A stretch of DNA of 8,187 nt from Candidatus Tectimicrobiota bacterium (GCA_016193065.1 JACPSX010000254.1:1-8187); one strand, 5' to 3'. Counted from the stretch's first letter, positions 1-6,387 are shown. The notes: a model not told the origin generated them from the sequence alone. Program-made: numbers and translations.

Positions 1-1007
1 ACCGTGGAGGTATCGAAATAGACCGCCCGGGCCACCCCCTCGACCTCGAAAAAGGACGGGTAGAGGATCAGGGCCACACTGTAGAGATAAGCCGCCGAGG
101 TACCCACGGCAATCAACGTATTCATGTTCGCCGTGCGGTGCTTCAGGGCGGCCCAGGCCCCGGCGTAAAACTGCCCGCCGGCCCAGAACTGGATCGGGGT
201 AGCCAGAATCCACAGGACCACGAAATTCTGCAGAAAGCCCGGCATCCAGGGGAACAGGTGGGGGGTGCTGCCCATCATCACCCCGAGACCGACGATGGCG
301 CTGGTGATGAGCTTTACCCGCAGCCGCTTGAGAAGCCTCTCGTGCTCCACCTTCTGGCGGTCGACGATCTCCCCCTCTTTTCCCTCTTCCTCCAGGACCG
401 GCTCATAACCCGCTTCCCGGATCGCTCTGGCCAGATCGGCCATGCCGGTCAGCGCCGGCACGTATTCGACGGCTGCTGTCTCCGTGGCAAAGTTGACGGT
501 GGCGGAGGCTACCCCCTTCGCCTCTCGCAAAGCCGTCTCGATCCGCTCGACGCAGGAGGCGCACGACATTCCCTGCACGGGGATATTCGCCTTCACCGTG
601 GGCACCCGATACCCCAGGTCCCCCACGCTCTTGACCAAGTCGGCAAGCCCCAGCTTCCGGGGATCGAAGACCACGGTGGCCTTTTCCGCAGCAAAGTTCA
701 CCGATGCCTGAAAAACCCCCGCTAGATCACCAAGCCCTTCCTCGATGTGAGCAGCGCAACTCGCACAGGTCATCCCTTCCAAGGTCAGATCGACTCTCTC
801 CCCCTCACCCTCGGAAACTGCGGCTTTCACGCTGCCGTGGGAGCCATTACCAGTAGCCTTATCACCGTTCAGGGCAGCCGCCGGGTCCTGATCAAACTTC
901 TCCTTGCAGCTCACGGCGCAAAAATAGTACTCCTGTCCCTCGTAGGAGCTGTTCCCCGCCGCCGTTTCTTTCTCGACTTCCATTCCACAGATGGGATCTG
1001 TAGGCAT
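1..1007 (-). CDS. copA: Copper-exporting P1B-type ATPase CopA, N-terminal part (runs off the left edge)
   Basis: This is the first 335 codons of an inner-membrane Cu(+)-exporting P-type ATPase, which pumps cytoplasmic copper out using ATP. I translated it from the ATG at 1007-1005, preceded by GGGGGAG. Residues 1-46 form a YHS domain (DPICGM at 4-9, Cys30 and Cys34). Two HMA copper-binding domains follow: about 72-138 with GMTCASC (Cys81, Cys84) and about 140-206 with GMSCASC (Cys149, Cys152). Residues about 229-330 hold the first membrane helices, with the family-typical segments TPIQFWAGGQFY and NMNTLIAVGTSAAY. The CPC motif, the phosphorylated DKTGT and the ATP-binding domain would lie beyond the window, so the gene may or may not be intact. 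It follows csoR by 15 bp on the same strand, so it is almost certainly the second gene of a CsoR-controlled operon. Other P1B metals are less likely, given CsoR and the CxxC domains. Confidence 0.95.
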   Translation of the reverse strand, partial: MPTDPICGMEVEKETAAGNSSYEGQEYYFCAVSCKEKFDQDPAAALNGDKATGNGSHGSVKAAVSEGEGERVDLTLEGMTCASCAAHIEEGLGDLAGVFQASVNFAAEKATVVFDPRKLGLADLVKSVGDLGYRVPTVKANIPVQGMSCASCVERIETALREAKGVASATVNFATETAAVEYVPALTGMADLARAIREAGYEPVLEEEGKEGEIVDRQKVEHERLLKRLRVKLITSAIVGLGVMMGSTPHLFPWMPGFLQNFVVLWILATPIQFWAGGQFYAGAWAALKHRTANMNTLIAVGTSAAYLYSVALILYPSFFEVEGVARAVYFDTST

Positions 1008-1022
1008 GATCTCCCCCTTCTT

Positions 1023-1298
1023 TTAACGCCGGAACTGCGAGAGGATCTGCATCACCTCGTCAATCTTCTCGTCCTGCTCCTTTACGGAACCCGACCTCAT
1101 GGCCCCGCTGACACAGGTCTCCAGGTGTCGGCGCAGGATGAGCTCCTCCACCTTGCCCAGGGCGGCTACCACCGAGCGCAGTACGGTGAGGACTTCAATG
1201 CAGTAACGCTCCTCCTCAACCATTTTCTGAATGCCGCGCACTTGCCCCTCGATGCGCCGCAGGCGATCGAGAACTTCTTTGTGATGATTGTTTGCCAT
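1023..1298 (-). CDS. csoR: CsoR-type copper-sensing transcriptional repressor
   Basis: A 91-residue all-helical DNA-binding repressor of the CsoR/RcnR (DUF156) family. The family binds operator DNA as a tetramer and lets go when Cu(+) binds. The N-terminal LDRLRRIEGQVRGIQKMVEE segment (residues 10-29) is the family signature. The Cu(I) triad is present: Cys33 in RYC, His58 and Cys62 in HLETC. This Cys-His-Cys pattern is that of copper sensors, as opposed to the Ni/Co sensor RcnR, which has extra N-terminal His ligands. I chose the ATG at 1298 because GGAGG lies 5 nt upstream. A GTG at 1304 would overlap that ribosome binding site. The gene is first in an operon with copA and sits directly behind a promoter containing a palindromic operator, so autoregulation is expected. 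Confidence 0.93.
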   Translation of the reverse strand: MANNHHKEVLDRLRRIEGQVRGIQKMVEEERYCIEVLTVLRSVVAALGKVEELILRRHLETCVSGAMRSGSVKEQDEKIDEVMQILSQFRR

Positions 1299-1301
1299 GG
1301 T

Positions 1302-1308
1302 CACCTCC
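1302..1308 (-). promoter_or_regulatory. csoR ribosome binding site
   Basis: GGAGGTG on the minus strand, with its GGAGG core 5 nt before ATG 1298. It overlaps the alternative GTG at 1304 and so decides the start in favour of the ATG. Confidence 0.75.
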
Positions 1309-1322
1309 GTTGCTGGAGGATG

Positions 1323-1352
1323 AATATAGTATACCCCCCTATACTATGTCAA
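1323..1352 (-). promoter_or_regulatory. Sigma-70-type promoter of csoR-copA
   Basis: Read on the minus strand, a perfect -35 TTGACA (1352-1347) is followed after 18 nt by TATATT (1328-1323). CTATAT one base earlier gives 17-nt spacing. The predicted transcript would start near 1316, leaving a short leader before the csoR ribosome binding site. The spacer is occupied by the palindrome described separately, so a bound repressor would block RNA polymerase directly. Confidence 0.8.
1326..1347. promoter_or_regulatory. Probable CsoR operator (perfect inverted repeat with C6 core)
   Basis: Arms ATAGTATA (1326-1333) and TATACTAT (1340-1347) are perfect reverse complements around CCCCCC (1334-1339). 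Known CsoR operators are pseudo-palindromes with AT-rich TATA/GTAT flanks and a G/C tract in the middle. The match in design, and the position between the -35 and -10 boxes of csoR's own promoter, make this the likely binding site. The assignment is inferred from composition and position. Confidence 0.8.
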
Positions 1353-1549
1353 GGATTTTTTCAACCGGCCTGAAAACCCAGGAAAGAATCTGCCAGGATG
1401 GTATAGCTCCCTCCTGGATCATTTCGAATGCTGTCTTGAGAAAGGCGGGGTCTGGCCCCCGGAACTACCGGGGACCAGATGGGTGGAAGGTTCAAGCGGG
1501 GTATACGAGGAGGAAAAGCGGAATCCAAAGCAAGAGAGAAGTCCAGCCT
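1353..1549. other. Intergenic stretch upstream of csoR
   Basis: I see no credible gene here. It holds the hairpin at 1451-1479, a weaker inverted repeat (CCAGGA at 1393-1398 against TCCTGG at 1412-1417), and an isolated GGGGTATAC at 1498-1506 that resembles half of a CsoR site. It separates the divergent-looking copper operon promoter from the stop of the upstream cysteine-rich gene. Confidence 0.5.
1451..1479. repeat. 12-bp-arm hairpin (REP-like palindrome or weak terminator)
   Basis: TCTGGCCCCCGG (1451-1462) pairs with CCGGGGACCAGA (1468-1479) around the loop AACTA, with a single mismatch. It lies about 70 bp after the stop of the minus-strand gene at 1550. No run of U follows on either strand, so an ordinary intrinsic terminator is not well supported. 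The GGGGTCTGGCCCC-like sequence resembles extragenic palindromes common in GC-rich proteobacteria, but a single copy cannot show that it is a repeat family. Confidence 0.5.
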
Positions 1550-1777
1550 TTAGCCTACTGCGATTGGTTCTATAGTATTCTTATCGCACCCCTTCTCCAT
1601 ATCCCAACCGCAACAGCAAATCCCATAGTGAATTGAGGAAAAGAGCGTCATCCGGGTCTCTTCTTTATATTCGGCCTCGGTCCCGTACTCGGCTCCGCAG
1701 CAGGGGCATTTCCGGTAGTATTCCCACCCCCGAACTCCCCCCGGTCTTCCGTGACGACTTCCATCCAGCGCCAGCAT
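1550..1777 (-). CDS. Small cysteine-rich CPCC-type protein, probable metal-binding
   Basis: A 75-residue soluble protein with no signal peptide or membrane segment. It has two cysteine knuckles: CPCCG at residues 24-28 and CCCGW at 54-58, plus Cys64. A charged linker (EYGTEAEYKEETRM) separates them. The layout recalls the CPCC cysteine-rich family (CPCCG, about 15-30 residues, then xCxxCxW), which would fold around zinc. It is not a clean match, because the second knuckle is three adjacent cysteines. The start is the ATG at 1777, because AAGGAGGTG lies 8 nt upstream; a GTG at 1786 lies inside that site. That near-perfect ribosome binding site is the main evidence that the gene is real. It sits between a copper operon and a metal-transporter relic, so a role with metals is tempting but unproven. 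Confidence 0.6.
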   Translation of the reverse strand: MLALDGSRHGRPGGVRGWEYYRKCPCCGAEYGTEAEYKEETRMTLFSSIHYGICCCGWDMEKGCDKNTIEPIAVG

Positions 1778-1783
1778 GGCCCC

Positions 1784-1792
1784 CACCTCCTT
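1784..1792 (-). promoter_or_regulatory. Near-consensus Shine-Dalgarno of the CPCC gene
   Basis: AAGGAGGTG on the minus strand is almost fully complementary to the 16S rRNA 3' end. Its GGAGG core lies 8 nt before ATG 1777, and it overlaps the alternative GTG at 1786. It fixes the start and suggests strong translation. Confidence 0.75.
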
Positions 1793-1795
1793 GCC

Positions 1796-1823
1796 CCTAA
1801 AGCATCTCTAGTGACCTAAAGCA
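1796..1823. repeat. 9-bp direct repeat upstream of the CPCC gene
   Basis: CCTAAAGCA occurs at 1796-1804 and again at 1815-1823, a period of 19 bp or roughly two helical turns. The copies lie just upstream of the CPCC gene's ribosome binding site, so they fall in its leader or promoter and could be a tandem regulator site. No regulator can be named. Confidence 0.5.
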
Positions 1824-1840
1824 CATCCTGGCCACCATCG

Positions 1841-1850
1841 GCTCTAGAGC
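1841..1850. repeat. Perfect 10-bp palindrome GCTCTAGAGC
   Basis: A self-complementary GCTCTAGAGC in the region upstream of the CPCC gene. It is one of four CTAG tetramers between about 1806 and 1936. A binding-site role is possible but unproven. Confidence 0.35.
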
Positions 1851-1916
1851 GATTACTCTTATCTCAATATTTAATGCGGACCTGGCGCACAGTAAATGAG
1901 CCGTTTGCAGCGATTT

Positions 1917-1936
1917 TCTAGTGCAGTTGTACTAGA
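1917..1936. repeat. Small inverted repeat after the Nramp-Usp relic
   Basis: TCTAGT (1917-1922) pairs with ACTAGA (1931-1936) around an 8-nt loop, just beyond the relic's stop codon at 1940. It has no following U tract, so it is at best a weak terminator for the minus-strand relic. It may instead be an operator-like dyad. Confidence 0.35.
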
Positions 1937-1939
1937 TGC

Positions 1940-2347
1940 CTATTTGGTGACTTTCAGGAGAAGGACCGGGATGGAGACGGAGTGTCTGACCTTGTCGGCG
2001 GTGCTGCCATAGAGAAGGTCGGAGAGAAAGCGGTGGCCGTGGGTGGCCATGGCGGCAAGCTCTGCGGTAATCCAGAAGAAGTAGTTGGTCTTTTTCCCGA
2101 AATGAGCCTGGCAGTTTTCGGGCAACGTGCGGCCCGTGGCAATCCCCAGCTTGGCCGACAGGCTCTGTAGAAGGACGGCCATCAAATTGCTCAGCAGGAT
2201 CACCCAGAGGAGCCGGTAGCCGAACCGGGCGCCCCCCTCGATGTCCGTTCCCCAGTTTCCCGGGTCCATGTAGCCCACGCTGACCAGAAAGGCCGGGCCC
2301 AGGTAGGCCAGGGACTGCCGATTAAAAAGGCGATGTTTCACCCTCAT
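1940..2347 (-). pseudogene. Nramp/MntH transporter N-terminus fused to universal stress protein C-terminus (deletion relic)
   Basis: The frame encodes 135 residues in two unrelated pieces. Residues about 14-102 are the start of an Nramp divalent-metal (Mn/Fe) transporter: LGPAFLVSVGYMDPGNWGT with the metal-binding DPGN motif of helix 1, the helix 2 region, and the start of helix 3 (WITAELAAMAT). Residues about 101-135 are the C-terminal end of a UspA-type protein (THGHRFLSDLLYGSTADKV, then SIPVLLLKV). A full Nramp has about 400 or more residues, including the helix 6 metal-binding motif, which is missing here. The product cannot transport metal in the known way. Start: ATG 2347 abuts GGGAGG, while GTG 2341 has that site 6 nt upstream and may be the real start. 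An in-frame extension to 2521 has no family resemblance. The ancestor may have been a single Nramp-Usp fusion gene or two neighbouring genes. Confidence 0.82.
2043..2050 (-). other. Probable deletion junction in the Nramp-Usp relic
   Basis: The octamer ATGGCCAC (minus strand) encodes the shared Met-Ala-Thr where Nramp helix 3 (AELAAMAT) passes into Usp sequence (MATHGH). Nramp proteins commonly carry AAMAT here, and Usp proteins commonly carry MxTHG. A short identical DNA word in both parents could have mediated the deletion. The parental sequences are not in the window, so this is inference. Confidence 0.5.
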
Positions 2348-2763
2348 CCTCCCGCATTTGAATCCTTTTATCACCAAATACGCAAAGAGCCAATGAGTTA
2401 GAGCGTTCAGAGAAATTGATGTATCCGTATCATTTACACAGCGCTGGCGGCTGCCTAGACTTGGCCAGCATGGAGGGGGGCTCTGCTCACAGTCTCGGAT
2501 ATTGCAGCGGGCGGGAACCACTATTGGAACAAAGGGGATTGTTTGTGCCCTGTTTGCGCAGTGTTGACGGTCGCGCGGACCGGTTCAAGAAACCGCAGGA
2601 AGATACAGAGTTTGCACAGGACCGGACCCGGGTTCTTCCCGGCGCCCAGGAGTTGAGGGCCCTGGTTTCCCTATTTCCGGAAGGGGATTGGATTGTCCAA
2701 GTTGCATAGGGACTCCCCACGATGTACCCGCAAGGACGCGGCTTGTCGCCAAAGGGGGACTCG
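2348..2763. other. Gap between the divergent Nramp relic and acyl-CoA dehydrogenase
   Basis: I find no credible gene in these roughly 415 bases. The left end is AT-richer and would hold the relic's promoter. It contains an imperfect dyad TGATGTATCCGTATCA (2417-2432). The right end is the leader of the acyl-CoA dehydrogenase and contains TTGGA-TTG-TCCAA (2688-2700) and a small CGGTT/AACCG hairpin (2581-2595). No promoter here is strong enough to call. Confidence 0.4.
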
Positions 2764-3990
2764 ATGCCTGCAGACGAAATAACCGCATCTCTGCTGGAAA
2801 CCACCCGCACGGTAGTTCACGACCTGATCCGTCGCCAGGCCTCAAAAATCGATGAGACCGGGGAATTCCCCCGGGAGATTTTCCAGGCCTTTTGGGAAAC
2901 CGGCCTTCTGAATCTGAACCTGCCCAAGGAATACGGGGGCACAGGCGCCAGTCTCTACCAGATCTGCCAGGTGGTCGAGGAGATCTCCCGTGTCTCTCCC
3001 GCCACGGCCCTCCTGATCATCGTGCAATCCCTGACCATCCAGACGATCCTGTATGCCGCCACAGAAGAACAGAGGCGCGCCATTCTCCCCGCCATCGCCC
3101 GGGAGGGGAAGCTGATCGCCTTCGGGCTCACCGAAAGGTCTGCAGGCTCCGACGCCGCCGCCATCAAAACCCAGGTCACTCCCAACGGCTCCGGCTACCT
3201 TCTCAACGGCAACAAGAACTTCGTAACCTTCGGCACCATGGCGGACAAATATATCGTGTTTTCCACGACAGATCCGTCCCTGAGAGCCAAGGGGATCTGC
3301 GTTCTCCTCATCGACCGGAACTTCCCCGGCATCCGGGTGGGCCCCTCTCTGAAGGGAATCCTCGGGATGCGAGGAACGGGGATCAACAACATCCAGTTCC
3401 GGAATGTCCCTCTGGAAAGCAGTTGCCTGCTCGGGGAGGAAGGGACGGGATTCAAGGCCTGCATGCGCGCATTTGACAAGTCACGGGTCATCATCGGAGC
3501 CCAGGCTGTGGGCATTGCCCAGGGAGCCCTGGATCACGCCCTGAAACACGCCCAGATGCGCAAACAGTTCGGGGAACCGATCGGGAATCTCCAGAGCCTG
3601 CAGTTCATGCTGGCCGACATGGCCACCAAGGTAGAGGCCTGCCGCTGCCTGGTCGCCGAAACCGCCAGGCGCCTGGCATCAGACCCGCCCGATGCGGGGA
3701 AGTACTCCTCCATGGCCAAGATGTACGCTTCCGACATTGCGGTCACTGTAGCCACCGACGCCATGCAGATCCTGGGAAGCTATGGATGTTTCCAGGGATC
3801 GATTGTGGAGCGTCTCTACCGGGACGCCAAGCTGACCCAGATCTACGAAGGGACCAACCAGATCCAGCGCCTGGTCATCGCGCGGCACCTGTTGAGCAAA
3901 AAGGAAGTGAAGAAAGAGGCGGATAGGATCCCTCTCCCCCAGGAGTTCCTGCTTCACCGGGTACCCAGCGTGATCGGCAAACCCCGCTGA
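2764..3990 (+). CDS. Acyl-CoA dehydrogenase (FAD-dependent, short-chain type)
   Basis: A 408-residue cytoplasmic flavoenzyme that oxidises an acyl-CoA to the 2-enoyl-CoA and passes electrons to ETF, as in beta-oxidation or branched-chain/aromatic acid breakdown. The three-domain layout is complete. The N-terminal helical domain has EYGGTGASLYQ (57-66) and an active-site helix near 75-95. The middle beta domain has AFGLTERSAGSD (119-130), the first family signature, and GMRGTGINNIQFRNVPL (201-217). The C-terminal helical domain has RKQFGEPIGNLQSLQFMLADM (266-286) and LTQIYEGTNQIQRL (357-370). Glu362 in YEGT is the expected catalytic base. The last 30 or so residues (from SKKEVKKEAD) extend beyond the usual end. 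I chose ATG 2764, behind AAGGGGGA, over ATG 2722, which adds non-conserved residues. No ETF or thiolase gene is adjacent, so the substrate is unknown. Confidence 0.95.
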   Translation: MPADEITASLLETTRTVVHDLIRRQASKIDETGEFPREIFQAFWETGLLNLNLPKEYGGTGASLYQICQVVEEISRVSPATALLIIVQSLTIQTILYAATEEQRRAILPAIAREGKLIAFGLTERSAGSDAAAIKTQVTPNGSGYLLNGNKNFVTFGTMADKYIVFSTTDPSLRAKGICVLLIDRNFPGIRVGPSLKGILGMRGTGINNIQFRNVPLESSCLLGEEGTGFKACMRAFDKSRVIIGAQAVGIAQGALDHALKHAQMRKQFGEPIGNLQSLQFMLADMATKVEACRCLVAETARRLASDPPDAGKYSSMAKMYASDIAVTVATDAMQILGSYGCFQGSIVERLYRDAKLTQIYEGTNQIQRLVIARHLLSKKEVKKEADRIPLPQEFLLHRVPSVIGKPR

Positions 3991-4000
3991 CGGGCAATCT

Positions 4001-4022
4001 CGCGCTCCCAGGGGAGAGCGCG
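4001..4022. terminator. Hairpin between convergent genes, possible bidirectional terminator
   Basis: CGCGCTC (4001-4007) pairs with GAGCGCG (4016-4022), with two further inner C-G pairs. It lies 10 bp after the dehydrogenase stop and 5 bp beyond the antiporter stop. The position suits a shared terminator, but no U tract follows on either strand, so efficiency is doubtful. Confidence 0.45.
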
Positions 4023-4027
4023 GGGAG

Positions 4028-6010
4028 TCAGCCCTCCAGGCTCCGAAAGTAGCCCATGATTCCCGCGATCTTATCGGGCGGCCCGAGGACAAAGAGCACG
4101 TCATTCGCCCGGAGCTTCACGTCTCCCTGAAGACTCGACAAAATCTCCGAGTCCCGGCGTATGGCCAACACCGTGACTCCCAATTTCTTCCTGAACTCAA
4201 CCTCACCCAGAGACTTGCCCACCAGGGGGAAACCCTCTCCCACCCGAAGCGTGCCGATCTCCACATCGGGGAAGTGAAACTTGAAGTCGGACAAGGAATA
4301 GAAAGGACGAGAAAGGCTGCGAAACATCTCGTAACCGTCCGCCCGCACCTCGGCGACAAGCTTTTCCACATCGTCTCTGGGGATAAGATACTTGGCCAGG
4401 AGGCGGGCAAAAATCTCCACCGAGGTTTCAAACTCCTCGGGGACGACCTCGTTCGCCCCCAATTCATACAACGGTTTCATTTCCTGGATATAGCGCGTCC
4501 TCACGATGACATGAACCCTGGGGTTGAGGCTGCGGGCGATGGCGGTGATGTGCCGGGTCGCCGCCGGATCCGAGATGGCCACCACCAGGACCCGCGCTTC
4601 CTTGATGCCCGCGTGCTGCAACACCGCCTCGTGGACCGCGTCTCCATAATAAATCGGCTCGCCTCTGGTCTGCTCGTTCTTCACCGTATCCGCATTGATC
4701 TCAATGATCAGATAGGAGATGCCGGCCACCTTGGCGGCCCGGGCCACGTTCTTTCCGACCAGGCCAAAACCGACGATGATCAGATGATCCTTGATTCCTG
4801 CGGCGCGCGCCGCCCCCGCCGGGGAAAAACCGGATCGCGCCGGCAGCGGCAACCTGAGGACGGACTCCGCGACGGCGGGCGCCAGGGCGATGACGAAGGG
4901 CGTAGCGGCCATGGTCACTACGGAGACGGCCAGAAAGAGCTGGTTGACGTCTCCGGAAAGCAACCCGTGCCGGACGCCCGTCTCGGACAGGATGAAGGAA
5001 AACTCCCCGACCTGACTCAGCGTCAGCCCCACCAGGATCGCCGTCCGTAAGGGGAAACCCAGGAGCGCCGTCGCCAGCCCGGCGATGACGGCCTTCAAGG
5101 CCATCACGCCCAGAGCCACCAGCCCGATGACCTGCGGTCGGGCCAGGAGGAAACCGACGTCCAGCAGCATGCCGATGGACACGAAAAAAAAGCTCGCAAA
5201 GACATCCCGGAACGGCAGAACATTGCCGAAGGCCTGGTGACTGTATTCCGACTCGGAGATGATCAAGCCCGCCAGGAACGCGCCCAGGGCGAGGGAGAGC
5301 CCCAGGCTGGAGGTCACCCAGGCCACGGCCAGGCAGAGGACGACCACGCTCAACAGGAACAATTCCCGGACCCGCGTCCTCGCCACTTGATGCAGGATAT
5401 AGGGGACGACCCATTTCGCGGCCAGGGCCACCAGCAGGATGATCGCCACCCCTTTGGCCAGCAGGACGAGGAGGGCAAGGCCGAAGTTCCCACTCTTTCC
5501 GGCCAGCAGGGGCGTGAACAGGATCATCGGCACGATGATCACATCCTGGAAAATCAGCATGGCAACGGACGTGCGGCCGTGGGGACTGTCCACCTCGGCC
5601 CTTTCCTGGAGGATTTTGAGCACAATGGCCGTGCTGCTCAGGGAGATCAGAAAACCGATGAAGATGGATTCACCCCAGGGGTGGCCGAACCGGCCGGCAA
5701 TGAGAGCCGCGGCCAGGAAGGTGAGCACCACCTGAAGAGATCCCCCCGCCAGGACCGATTTCTTGACTTGCAGCAGGTTTTTCAGCGAGAACTCGATGCC
5801 GATCGTGAACAGCAGCAGCACGACGCCGACTTCCGCCAGCGTCTCCACTTCCCGCACCTCCCCGATCAGGCCCAGCCCGTGAGGGCCCGCCAGCACGCCC
5901 GTCAGCAGAAACCCCACAACGGCCGGCACCCGGAAGCGCTGGCAGATGAAGATCACGACCAGGGATAACCCGAAGATGATCACGATGGCCTTGAGCAACG
6001 GCATTTCCAT
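4028..6010 (-). CDS. CPA2-family cation:proton antiporter with TrkA-N and TrkA-C domains (KefB/KefC/YbaL type)
   Basis: A 660-residue inner-membrane protein expected to exchange K(+) or Na(+) for H(+) in pH, osmotic or electrophile stress. Residues about 5-385 form the 12-13 helix Na/H exchanger domain, with the family segments VVGFLLTGVLAGPHGLGLI (31-49), LLLFTIGIEFSLK (65-77) and SSTAIVLK (125-132). FQD at 154-156 has Gln-Asp, as in Kef-type K(+)/H(+) exchangers. Residues about 407-525 are a TrkA-N (RCK) Rossmann domain with GFGLVG (414-419) and the acidic Glu437 after the second strand, suggesting NAD(H) binding. Residues about 580-655 are a TrkA-C regulatory domain. Start ATG 6010 has GGAG 6 nt upstream; the in-frame ATG 6004 is an alternative. 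No kefF/kefG partner is nearby, so glutathione gating cannot be claimed, and the transported ion is uncertain. Confidence 0.93.
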   Translation of the reverse strand: MEMPLLKAIVIIFGLSLVVIFICQRFRVPAVVGFLLTGVLAGPHGLGLIGEVREVETLAEVGVVLLLFTIGIEFSLKNLLQVKKSVLAGGSLQVVLTFLAAALIAGRFGHPWGESIFIGFLISLSSTAIVLKILQERAEVDSPHGRTSVAMLIFQDVIIVPMILFTPLLAGKSGNFGLALLVLLAKGVAIILLVALAAKWVVPYILHQVARTRVRELFLLSVVVLCLAVAWVTSSLGLSLALGAFLAGLIISESEYSHQAFGNVLPFRDVFASFFFVSIGMLLDVGFLLARPQVIGLVALGVMALKAVIAGLATALLGFPLRTAILVGLTLSQVGEFSFILSETGVRHGLLSGDVNQLFLAVSVVTMAATPFVIALAPAVAESVLRLPLPARSGFSPAGAARAAGIKDHLIIVGFGLVGKNVARAAKVAGISYLIIEINADTVKNEQTRGEPIYYGDAVHEAVLQHAGIKEARVLVVAISDPAATRHITAIARSLNPRVHVIVRTRYIQEMKPLYELGANEVVPEEFETSVEIFARLLAKYLIPRDDVEKLVAEVRADGYEMFRSLSRPFYSLSDFKFHFPDVEIGTLRVGEGFPLVGKSLGEVEFRKKLGVTVLAIRRDSEILSSLQGDVKLRANDVLFVLGPPDKIAGIMGYFRSLEG

Positions 6011-6387
6011 ATCTTACTCCAGGACGGATCTGCGAAAAAAACGGGCCGTCCTCTCCCCCGAGGGGCACATGGGCGCGGATACCCCGAGGCTCTGCGCGCA
6101 GCGGGGCGTCCAAAGCGGGAAAAAGTCCATCACCCAACGCTCGGCGGAATCCAGCGGGCCCGCACTGCTTTCCTGCCCCGGGCCCGCGAGTGGACCCGAC
6201 CGGGATCCCGAAGGCGGAAATTCCGCTTCCATAAAGGCGTACACCGGATCATTCGAATTACCTGCTTGTGAACTGCTTCGGGCTGACCGAGAAGGTCCGG
6301 GTCGGAATCGTCGGGGGAATGACGAACATCCTGGCGGCGCACTGGAAGGTCGAGAAGGTGATCACGATTCAGTCCCGACCTTGGGCC
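6011..6387. other. Gene-poor gap upstream of the antiporter
   Basis: No intact gene is visible. The left portion would be the antiporter's promoter and leader on the minus strand. It is very GC-rich, with small palindromes: GCGGGCCCGC at 6154-6163, a second GGGCCCGC at 6180-6187, and GCGGAAATTCCGC at 6214-6226. I could not identify a convincing -35/-10 pair. The right portion holds the coding-like fragment at 6241-6396. Confidence 0.45.

Noticed and set aside
138-1373. Long plus-strand open frames opposite copA and csoR
   Set aside because: They are antisense to clearly conserved genes in high-GC DNA, have no family resemblance, and show low-complexity His/Pro/Gly/Arg-rich composition typical of shadow frames.
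2417-2432. Imperfect dyad TGATGTATCCGTATCA as a possible MntR-like operator for the Nramp relic
   Set aside because: Symmetry is weak, it does not match a site I can name, and no promoter could be placed confidently around it.
2348-2521. In-frame N-terminal extension of the Nramp relic to an ATG at 2521
   Set aside because: The added 58 residues have no Nramp character, and a GGGAGG site sits right at the ATG 2347/GTG 2341 starts.
2416-2845. Open frames on both strands in the gap before the acyl-CoA dehydrogenase
   Set aside because: No ribosome binding sites, no recognisable domains, odd composition, and several overlap the real dehydrogenase start.
4274-5968. Long plus-strand frames (up to 258 codons) opposite the antiporter gene
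   Set aside because: Composition is dominated by Arg, Gln, Asp, His and Gly, as expected from the complement of a membrane-protein gene. There are no motifs.
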